The notes under the pieces are model-generated. The model ran no database searches, was not told the origin of the DNA, and saw nothing but the letters and a program-made list of their open reading frames with translations. The position numbers and the translations under genes were made by a program. This document shows, piece by piece, positions 57,681 to 64,000 of a stretch of 64,000 bases of DNA. Source of the stretch: Candidatus Limnocylindrales bacterium (GTDB lineage: Bacteria; Moduliflexota; Moduliflexia; Moduliflexales; JAUQPW01); contig DATMBG010000012.1 in the NCBI GenBank assembly GCA_035559535.1, forward strand, positions 124,001 to 188,000. The letters are read 5' to 3'. Within the stretch, counting starts at the first letter, position 1; every line of letters starts with the position of its first letter.

Positions 57681-59858
57681 ATGGTATTGGATATTGCCCA
57701 AAAAATTGCAACAGAACTTAATCTCAAATCGCACCAAGTTGAGAATGTAATCCAATTACTGGACGAGGAAAATACCATTCCTTTCATCGCCCGGTATCGG
57801 AAGGAAATGACCGGAGAGCTGGACGAAGTGCAATTGCGTCAGATTGACAAGCTCTTAAAATACCTTCGTCATCTTCAGGTCCGGAAGGAAGAAGTTATTC
57901 GCCTTATCCAGGAACAGGGAAAACTGACCCCGGAACTGAAAGAGGCAATTGAGAAAGCGGAGAAGCTTCAAGAAGTCGAAGATCTTTACCTGCCTTACAA
58001 GCCTAAACGGCGGACCCGGGCAACGATTGCTAAGGAGAAAGGGTTGGAACCGTTAGCTCAACTGATTTTACAGCAAGAATTAGAGACGGGGACTCCGGAA
58101 GTCGTTGCCGAGTCTTTTGTTAATCCCGAGAAAGGGGTTCCAGATTCCGAAGAGGCGCTCAAGGGTGCTATGGATATTGTAGCCGAGATTATTTCAGATG
58201 ATGCGGAAGTTCGAAAGCAGGTCCGGGCGATTACAAAAAGTAAGGGAGTTCTCAGATCGACCCGAAAGGAAAAGGTCGAACCAGAAGATTCAGTAGAAGC
58301 AGATGTTTATCAACTGTACTTTGATTATCAAGAACCTGTTAAGACGATCCCACCCCATCGCCTTCTGGCCATTAATCGAGGAGAAAAGCGTGGGGTTCTC
58401 CGGGTAACTCTTCAAGTACCGGTTGAAGACGTTCTTCAAGCTATAGAGGCCTTGTATGTAAAAAATCGCAAAAGTATTTTTACCCCTTACCTTTTAAACG
58501 CCATTCAGGATAGCTACAAACGACTGATTGCCGGTTCCATAGAGACCGACATTCGAGCTGAAGCTACCCTGATGGCCGAAGAGCATGCCCTTAAAATTTT
58601 TTCTTCCAACTTAAAAAACCTGCTTCTTCAACCGCCGGTTCGGGATAAAGTGGTTTTGGGGATCGATCCAGGGTATCGCACAGGTTGCAAAGTGGCCGTA
58701 GTCGATGAAACTGGAAAACTTCTTGCTACCGCCACTATTTATCCCCATCCCCCCCAATCAAAGGTCGAAGAAGCCAGGAAGACTTTGGAAGCTTTGATTG
58801 AACACCATAAGGTGGATATCATTGCCATTGGGAATGGTACGGCTAGTCGGGAGACCGAGGTTTTTGTTGCCGGCCTTATCAAAAGTCTTCAACGTCCGGT
58901 TAAGTATATCATTGTGGATGAAGCGGGAGCCTCTGTGTATTCAGCCTCGGAAGTCGCTGCAGAGGAATTTCCGGATTTAGATGTAAGTTTACGGGGTACC
59001 GTCTCTATTTGTCGGCGGTTACAAGATCCTCTGGCGGAGTTAGTTAAAATTGATCCCAAATCTATCGGAGTGGGCCAGTATCAACACGATGTGGATCAAC
59101 GGCTTCTTTCCGAGGCTCTGGACGCCGTTGTAGAGTCTTGTGTGAATTATGTGGGAGTGGATGTCAATACGGCTTCTGTTTCTCTCCTGAAGTATGTTTC
59201 AGGTATCACCGCTGCCGTTGCTAAGAATATCGTGCAGTATCGAAATACCCATGGAAAATTTACTTCCCGGGAGGAACTGAAACAGGTCCCTCGTTTGGGA
59301 GAGCAAACCTTTGTTCAGGCCGCCGGATTTTTACGTATTGCCGGTGGAACCAATCCTCTAGATAATACTCCCATCCACCCGGAGTCTTATGAAGCCGCCC
59401 GGGGGCTTTTAAAACACCTGGGTTTGAAACTGGAAGATCTTAATAATAAGGCCCATCTCATTGCTTTGGCCACCAACCGAAGAGGTTTGGATTTAGTCAA
59501 GATTGCCCATCAACTCCATGTCGGACTTCCTACCCTGAAGGATATCCTGACTGCTCTGGAAAGACCCGGACGCGATCCTCGAAGCGATCTGCCTTTGCCC
59601 GTATTCCGGAGCGATGTCATGGAGATAAGCCAGTTGAAAGTGGGTATGGTGTTAAAAGGAATCGTAAGGAATGTGGTGGATTTTGGGGTTTTTGTCGACA
59701 TTGGAGTCAAGCAAGATGGACTCATTCATATTTCGGAACTATCCCACAAATATATCAAACATCCCATGGATGTAGTCTCTGTAGGGCAGGTGGTCGATGT
59801 AAAGGTGATTAACATCGATGAGCGGCGAGGTCGGATTGGCTTAAGTATGAAATTTTGA
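57681..59858 (+). CDS. tex: Tex family RNA-binding transcription factor
   Basis: 725 aa, normal Tex length. N-terminal helical domain (TELNLKSHQVENVIQLLDEENTIPFIARYRKEMTGELDEVQLRQI, shown split), a YqgF/RNase-H-like core (VVLGIDPGYRTGCKVAVVDETGKLL, about 330), helix-hairpin-helix motifs (YRNTHGKFTSREELKQVPRLGEQTFVQAAGFL) and a C-terminal S1 domain (about 645-720; GMVLKGIVRNVVDFGVFVDIGVKQDGLIH). It binds RNA and affects transcription and stress survival. Confidence 0.95.
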   Translation: MVLDIAQKIATELNLKSHQVENVIQLLDEENTIPFIARYRKEMTGELDEVQLRQIDKLLKYLRHLQVRKEEVIRLIQEQGKLTPELKEAIEKAEKLQEVEDLYLPYKPKRRTRATIAKEKGLEPLAQLILQQELETGTPEVVAESFVNPEKGVPDSEEALKGAMDIVAEIISDDAEVRKQVRAITKSKGVLRSTRKEKVEPEDSVEADVYQLYFDYQEPVKTIPPHRLLAINRGEKRGVLRVTLQVPVEDVLQAIEALYVKNRKSIFTPYLLNAIQDSYKRLIAGSIETDIRAEATLMAEEHALKIFSSNLKNLLLQPPVRDKVVLGIDPGYRTGCKVAVVDETGKLLATATIYPHPPQSKVEEARKTLEALIEHHKVDIIAIGNGTASRETEVFVAGLIKSLQRPVKYIIVDEAGASVYSASEVAAEEFPDLDVSLRGTVSICRRLQDPLAELVKIDPKSIGVGQYQHDVDQRLLSEALDAVVESCVNYVGVDVNTASVSLLKYVSGITAAVAKNIVQYRNTHGKFTSREELKQVPRLGEQTFVQAAGFLRIAGGTNPLDNTPIHPESYEAARGLLKHLGLKLEDLNNKAHLIALATNRRGLDLVKIAHQLHVGLPTLKDILTALERPGRDPRSDLPLPVFRSDVMEISQLKVGMVLKGIVRNVVDFGVFVDIGVKQDGLIHISELSHKYIKHPMDVVSVGQVVDVKVINIDERRGRIGLSMKF

Positions 59859-59929
59859 TACGTACAGGGTAGAGAAGGATGGAGGGAAGGGGATCATACT
59901 TCTTCCCCCATTTTCCTGTATCCCTTTTC

Positions 59930-60961
59930 TTAGTAACTGGAAATCTGAGCTCCTTTTATTTTTAAACTGGTAGTCTGATTTTCTTTTATAATCACCTCGG
60001 TAGATATCGGAAAACCCGGAAGGTTTTCAGGACTGGTTTCAATCTGAAGTCGATATCTACCTGGAGAGAGATTATGGAGTATAAGGGTTCCGGCACGAAT
60101 AGACTGCCGGGCTACTACTTCGTTTTGGGTATTATAGAGGGTATAAATATAGGAGGCAAAAGGGGAGTGGAATGCAATCTTCTTAGGACCTTCTCTTTGC
60201 ATCTTTCTAAGAGATCCTTTAGCCGTCAAATTAGCCACGCATTCCAGTTGTTTTCGAGTTTTATCGTCGGGTAAGGGGCCCACCACCCGAATTAAAGGTT
60301 TTTCAATCCCGCTGGCCATGACCTGAGAGATGACCTGGCAGAGATTTCCCGAACAGGTTTCTTTTCCATCTGTGATCAACAGGATGAGTTTACGCCCTTC
60401 CAATTTTTCCAGGTCTTCTTTGGCTTTCATAATTGAAAAAGCCACAGGGGCCATTCCGCCTCGGGTCTTGAGGGATCGAACCTTCTCCCGGAGGGTTGCC
60501 ATATCCGCTTTCCCCATGGGAATCAGGAGTTCTGTATCCTGACAGTTTTTGGCTTTCTGGGAAAATCGGGAACCATAAATACGTAATCCAAAGATTGGAT
60601 TTTGGAACCGCTTGTTTATTTCCTGGATGGCCCTCAAGGTTTCTTTCTTGGCTTCTTGAAACTGGGTTTTTCCCTTTTCATCTTTTGTCAGCATGCTTCC
60701 TGATGCCCCCACAATAACTTCAACGTTCACCTTGGGCGGAGAACCTGTCTTCTTTTCCAGGGTCTTAGGCCTTTTTATTCCCCTTAGCTCCTCCTCACTA
60801 GTCTGGAAGGAGAGGGATAATTTACCAGAAGGAGGTACCTTACTGAAGAGGGGAGGTTTACCAGTTGGAAAGGTTTGAGTACAGCCTATCAGGAGGAACA
60901 GGATAAAACTTGTCAGGCATACCGTGACTCTGAAAGAATCTGCCCATCTCCACCATTCCAT
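59930..60961 (-). CDS. VWA-domain lipoprotein with altered MIDAS
   Basis: 343 aa. A signal (VCLTSFILFLLIGC, lipobox LIGC) then a von Willebrand A domain (about 75-260). The usual metal motif DxSxS reads GASGS (about 84), losing its first Asp, and the TPxA element reads APVA; LILLITDGKETC keeps the third site. Metal binding is probably weak or absent. The C-terminal 80 residues form a beta domain (VVARQSIRAGTLILHNLSPGRYRLQIE) like the carbohydrate/PEGA-style repeats. It follows the coiled-coil gene by 17 bp. Confidence 0.86.
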   Translation of the reverse strand: MEWWRWADSFRVTVCLTSFILFLLIGCTQTFPTGKPPLFSKVPPSGKLSLSFQTSEEELRGIKRPKTLEKKTGSPPKVNVEVIVGASGSMLTKDEKGKTQFQEAKKETLRAIQEINKRFQNPIFGLRIYGSRFSQKAKNCQDTELLIPMGKADMATLREKVRSLKTRGGMAPVAFSIMKAKEDLEKLEGRKLILLITDGKETCSGNLCQVISQVMASGIEKPLIRVVGPLPDDKTRKQLECVANLTAKGSLRKMQREGPKKIAFHSPFASYIYTLYNTQNEVVARQSIRAGTLILHNLSPGRYRLQIETSPENLPGFPISTEVIIKENQTTSLKIKGAQISSY

Positions 60962-60978
60962 AGACTTTTCATTCTATA

Positions 60979-62016
60979 TTAGAGTCCGGCTAGATCGTTT
61001 CTAATGATTCTGGTCAGGTCTTCTACTTTAGTTTCCCAGGATTTCCCATCCATATCTTTATTTTTCGCACAAGGAAGGGCAGGTATTCGGCTGATAATCA
61101 ACAATGCTTTTTGCTCGTCTCCGCTCAACCTGGCCTTAAGTCCAGAGGTCCATAAACTTCGACATTTATCCAAAGTAGATGATCTGGATATTCCGACTTC
61201 TTCTACAGGATTTGCAGAGTTAAGGCCCAGGGACGATACCCTTGCACCGGCCTCAGATTTAGTCATTTTAATCGATTCCGCAGATTTATTTCCTTGGAGG
61301 GTTGGCTGGGTCTCAGGTCGTAGGGGTGAAGTCATTTCATTCTTGCTCTCTTTGCCAGGATATTCCGCAGGAGCTTGTTCTTCTGAAGCTGAAAATATCT
61401 CAGATTCCTTTTCCTTTGAAGTGAAGGATTGAAGTTGTTCTGGGGGAACCTGTACCAGTTTGCTATTTAAAGGATCATCCTTCAACGGCAGGATGGGGGG
61501 TGAGGACGGAGCTATTTTCAGTTTATCTTCTCCATTTTTGGGGGGAAATTGTTCCTTTAGATCAATAAAGCCTTTGGTTTCAGGGAGATTCTGGTTAAGA
61601 AATTCTACCCTTCCCTGAATCTGTTTAATCTGGTCTTTCAACTTGAGGGAGACGGCTCCGGTTATAAAATACAGAACAATAACCAATCCTATCATCAGGT
61701 TTTGCTTGGAGTGGAGAGACTTTTTAAGACCCTCGATTTGATCGGTTACCTTCTCCAACGGGTCCGGTTCAGAGGGAAACAAAAAATCCTCTTCTGTTTC
61801 CCCCTCGGAATTTGAAAAACCTCCGGCAGCTAATTCAGAGTGGAAAAGTTCTGACTTGATTTTCAGGGTATTCAATTTACTCTCAAACTTGTTGATCTGA
61901 CTTTTTAGCTGGGTAATTAATTGGTCTTTAGCCAGGATTTCGGCTTTGAGCCTTTCTATCTCGGTAGGAGGTCCATTTGATTTCATGGCTTCTTCTCCTC
62001 GTCTATTCTCTCTCAC
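60979..62016 (-). CDS. Coiled-coil membrane protein paired with the VWA lipoprotein
   Basis: 345 aa. Residues about 15-60 form a coiled coil (IERLKAEILAKDQLITQLKSQINKFESKL), then a polar linker and one membrane helix (LMIGLVIVLYFITGAV, about 105). A disordered Pro/Ser/Glu stretch follows, then a globular end (LDKCRSLWTSGLKARLSGDEQKALLIISRIPALPC) with two cysteines. No family name. It is 17 bp upstream of the VWA gene, so the two probably form a complex; function unknown. Confidence 0.72.
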   Translation of the reverse strand: MRENRRGEEAMKSNGPPTEIERLKAEILAKDQLITQLKSQINKFESKLNTLKIKSELFHSELAAGGFSNSEGETEEDFLFPSEPDPLEKVTDQIEGLKKSLHSKQNLMIGLVIVLYFITGAVSLKLKDQIKQIQGRVEFLNQNLPETKGFIDLKEQFPPKNGEDKLKIAPSSPPILPLKDDPLNSKLVQVPPEQLQSFTSKEKESEIFSASEEQAPAEYPGKESKNEMTSPLRPETQPTLQGNKSAESIKMTKSEAGARVSSLGLNSANPVEEVGISRSSTLDKCRSLWTSGLKARLSGDEQKALLIISRIPALPCAKNKDMDGKSWETKVEDLTRIIRNDLAGL

Positions 62017-62161
62017 CTGCTTCCAGATAAGCAGTGTTCATGATTTTTCCTTATTTAGCTCTTTAAACTAATCGAGCGATAATGTCAACTTGAAATTTTC
62101 GAATAAATTAACAAAAAACCTCTTGAGGGAACTTTGAAAAAGGAATTTAGTCTAATTAGAC

Positions 62162-63031
62162 ATGAAAGGCTTAAAACCCCGTAAACTTTCTTCAGAAGCA
62201 CCTACAGATAAAATGTTAAAACGTTATCTTCAAGAAATTGGGAATATCCCTTTAACAACCCGAGAGGAGGAAAAAAAACTCGCCGAGGAAATCAAAAAAG
62301 GTAATCAGCAAGCCCTCAACCGTTTGGTTGAAGGTAATCTCCGATTCGTTGTCAAAGTAGCCCAGGACTATATGGGATATGGACTGTCTTTCGCAGACTT
62401 AATTACCGAGGGAAATTTAGGTTTAATTGAAGCAGCTAAACGTTTTGATCCTTCCCGAGGAGTTAAGTTTGTTTCCTATGGAGTTTGGTGGATTCGGCAG
62501 TCCATTTTGCGGGGCTTGTCTGAGCAAAGCCGGACGATCCGGTTACCTATCAAGCAGGGAGATCTCCTTGCTAAATTGAATCGGATTTATCATGAATATA
62601 TCCAGGAGAAAGGAGGTCAGGAACCTTCCCTAGAAGATCTGGCGGATCGGTTGGGAATGAAAGAAGAACAACTCCGACAAATCTTGGAAGTTGCCAGAGA
62701 ACCTTTATCCCTTGATGCTCCCATGATGGAGGATGATAATGCCACGCTCTTGAATATCATCAGCAGCAAGAATAACCTGGGACCTGAAGAAACTTTAGTC
62801 AATCTTACCTTAATTGAGGAGCTTGACAAACTCCTGAATGAGATGAATCCCCGGGAAGCCCTGATTCTAAGATTAAGATACGGAATCGGGGAAGAGGGTC
62901 CTATGACATTGGAACAGATAGGGAAAAGGTTAAATCTGAGTCGGGAACGAATCCGCCAGATAGAGCAGCAAGCCAAAGCAAAGCTAAAAAAACGTGCCTG
63001 CGCTAAGAGCCTGGGAGATTACTTAAACTAA
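62162..63031 (+). CDS. Sigma-70 family sigma factor (group 1/2 type)
   Basis: 289 aa without a region 1.1 domain, so shorter than RpoD. Region 1.2/2: LKRYLQEIGNIPLTTREEEKKLAEEI; region 2 core NLRFVVKVAQDY, LITEGNLGLIEAAKRFDPSRGVKFVSYGVWWIRQSI; region 4 MTLEQIGKRLNLSRERIRQIEQQAKAKL. Conserved determinants for consensus -10 and -35 recognition are present. It may be a general or stationary-phase sigma; RpoS, RpoH or a second RpoD cannot be told apart here. Just downstream is a strong promoter and 6S-like RNA. Confidence 0.9.
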   Translation: MKGLKPRKLSSEAPTDKMLKRYLQEIGNIPLTTREEEKKLAEEIKKGNQQALNRLVEGNLRFVVKVAQDYMGYGLSFADLITEGNLGLIEAAKRFDPSRGVKFVSYGVWWIRQSILRGLSEQSRTIRLPIKQGDLLAKLNRIYHEYIQEKGGQEPSLEDLADRLGMKEEQLRQILEVAREPLSLDAPMMEDDNATLLNIISSKNNLGPEETLVNLTLIEELDKLLNEMNPREALILRLRYGIGEEGPMTLEQIGKRLNLSRERIRQIEQQAKAKLKKRACAKSLGDYLN

Positions 63032-63073
63032 GATAAATAATAAATTTTCAGAAAAATTTATAAACTTCAAGAG

Positions 63074-63103
63074 TTGACAGTTGAGAAGTCTTGATAGTAT
63101 ATT
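63074..63103 (+). promoter_or_regulatory. Strong sigma-70-type promoter for the 6S-like RNA
   Basis: TTGACA at 63074-63079, 18-base spacer, TATATT at 63098-63103. Both hexamers match or nearly match consensus. Predicted start about 63110. It drives the structured RNA and possibly queG beyond it. Confidence 0.65.
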
Positions 63104-63106
63104 CTT

Positions 63107-63316
63107 CTTGAGAAGAGAAAGCTAAAAGTATGCCCTCCTGAAAAGGGGCTTACAGGGCTGACTGTCCTGTTCGCCAACGGGTTCCCCTAAGCTGACCAAG
63201 AGGGAAAGTCCAGCGGCAGGTACGGTTAGCCCTTTGATTTTTGCCGGTATCCCCCTGCCAAGGTTGATGAAACCATTCTTACCTGTTTCTGATTGCTTTG
63301 TCAAGTTTATTTTTTC
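63107..63316 (+). ncRNA. ssrS: Structured RNA, probable 6S RNA
   Basis: About 205 nt from a strong promoter, with no ORF. The ends pair: CTTGA (63107-63111) with TCAAG (63301-63305) and GAAAGC with GCTTTG (63117-63122, 63295-63300), followed by TTTATTTTTT (63306-63315). Within, GCTGACC (63191-63197) pairs with GGTTAGC (63224-63230), and TGTTCGCCAACGGGTTCCCC followed by TAAGCTGACC resembles the conserved TGTTCGYCAG...TCCCTGAGCCGATA region of proteobacterial 6S RNA as I recall it. A long irregular closed hairpin is the 6S architecture. 6S binds RNA polymerase holoenzyme. A covariance-model search would decide. Confidence 0.55.
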
Positions 63317-63330
63317 GTCTCCATTCAAAT

Positions 63331-64000
63331 ATGTCCTTTACGGAGAAAATTAAGAGCTATGCAGAGTCTTTAGGTTTCGATCTTGTGGGAGTTTCTCCTG
63401 TAGAAGTTCCTTCCCCGGATCGCAAGAAATTTTTTTTACAATGGTTGGAGGAAGGATCTGCAGGAGAAATGGGCTATTTAAAAAAAAATGCAGAGAAACG
63501 TATAGATCCGAGATTAGTTTTACCTCGCGCTCAGTCGATTATCTCCGTAGGCATGAACTATTTTACCGATATTCCCCTCCGGGCCACCTTTTTGGAGAAA
63601 GGAAAGGGATGGATCTCTCGTTATGCCTGGGGAGAGGATTATCATGACCATCTCAAGGAGAAATTGCTGAAGTTATTGGCTTTTATTAAAGCTGAGTCCC
63701 GAAAGCCGGTAGAGGGAAAAGTCTATGTAGATACAGGCCCTGTTTTAGAACGTGAGGTAGGAAGTCAGGCAGGCCTGGGGTGGCAGGGTAAGAATACCAA
63801 CCTGATCTCTCGAAAAATAGGTTCCTGGTTTTTTCTGGGTGAAATTCTCCTGGATGTGGAGCTTACTTACGATGAACCCATCCCAGATTTTTGTGGAACC
63901 TGTAACCGGTGCATCGAAGCCTGTCCCACAGGCGCCATTACCAAACCCTACGTTTTGGATCCTCGTCGTTGCATTTCTTATCTGACCATTGAAGTTAAAG
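63331..64000 (+). CDS. queG: Epoxyqueuosine reductase (cut by window end)
   Basis: The ATG at 63331 opens a frame of at least 223 residues with no stop. It matches QueG: FTEKIKSYAESLGFDLVGVSP, GEMGYLKKNAEKRIDPRLVLPRAQSIISVGMNYF, the cobalamin region YVDTGPVLEREVGSQAGLGWQGKNTNLI, and the first [4Fe-4S] site CGTCNRCIEACPTGAI near residue 190. It reduces epoxyqueuosine to queuosine in tRNA. The second cluster site lies past the window end. It may share the promoter of the upstream 6S-like RNA. Confidence 0.95.
   Translation, partial: MSFTEKIKSYAESLGFDLVGVSPVEVPSPDRKKFFLQWLEEGSAGEMGYLKKNAEKRIDPRLVLPRAQSIISVGMNYFTDIPLRATFLEKGKGWISRYAWGEDYHDHLKEKLLKLLAFIKAESRKPVEGKVYVDTGPVLEREVGSQAGLGWQGKNTNLISRKIGSWFFLGEILLDVELTYDEPIPDFCGTCNRCIEACPTGAITKPYVLDPRRCISYLTIEVK

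Noticed and set aside
63122-63328. RNase P or a riboswitch for queG as an explanation of the structured leader
   Set aside because: GAGGGAAAGTCC resembles an RNase P core piece, but the region is far too short and other RNase P core sequences are absent; no preQ1 motif was seen. The paired ends and size fit 6S better.

Overview
The window is a gene-dense (about 85-90% coding) stretch of a Gram-negative bacterial chromosome of moderate GC. The signs of an outer-membrane/periplasm lifestyle are lipoproteins (BON, VWA), a TctABC tripartite tricarboxylate uptake system, a Tat-exported solute-binding protein, paired M16 peptidases and an exported PCMT. Two adjacent F420-type proteins, many catabolic enzymes (epoxide-hydrolase-like, CitE-like, enoyl-CoA hydratase, enolase superfamily) and much short-repeat DNA fit an uncultured soil or sediment lineage such as deltaproteobacteria-like, NC10 or Tectomicrobia. 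I cannot place it more precisely from sequence alone. No rRNA, tRNA, CRISPR array, transposase, integrase or phage gene was recognised.

Layout. 1-2.3 kb: the end of a NitT/TauT-type ABC operon (kinase-RapZ fusion, ATPase, start of the permease; minus strand). 2.4-11.8 kb: single metabolic genes (DUF1330, Ser/Thr dehydratase, DUF4416, NAT, hydrolases, amidohydrolase, CitE-like lyase). 12-15.1 kb: tctCBA. 15.2-18.5 kb: a repeat-rich island with a tandem-Sm (Hfq-like) protein coupled by a 4-base overlap to an Eco57I-type DNA methyltransferase, abutting a decayed EamA transporter. 18.8-24.2 kb: Tat solute-binding protein, membrane-anchored unknown, DUF983, F420 enzymes, dTMP-kinase-like protein. 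24.4-28 kb: methyltransferase / metallophosphoesterase / helical-repeat operon. 28-33 kb: DoxX, then aldo/keto reductase, enoyl-CoA hydratase, tdh and kbl (threonine to glycine plus acetyl-CoA). 33-40.3 kb: AI-2E family exporter, SLC13 permease and a 1303-aa TPR/coiled-coil membrane protein. 40.3-46.9 kb: enolase-superfamily enzyme, MetOD1 sensor with a multi-PAS hybrid kinase, SDR, BON lipoprotein. 47.2-57.1 kb: second orphan DNA methyltransferase, catalytic plus degenerate M16 peptidase pair, a 53-aa conserved-looking small protein, spermidine-synthase-like membrane protein, exported PCMT, lipase maturation factor. 57.7-64 kb: Tex, a VWA lipoprotein and coiled-coil membrane partner, a primary-type sigma factor, a strong promoter driving a structured RNA that looks like 6S RNA, and queG cut by the window end.

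The most distinctive feature is the repeat content. At least two families of small non-autonomous elements carry inverted termini and apparent 9-11 bp target duplications. GC-rich palindromes and heptamer-based repeats sit both between genes and in frame inside three protein genes. The best candidate for an undescribed system is the Hfq-like/Eco57I-methyltransferase pair at 15.7-18.4 kb.
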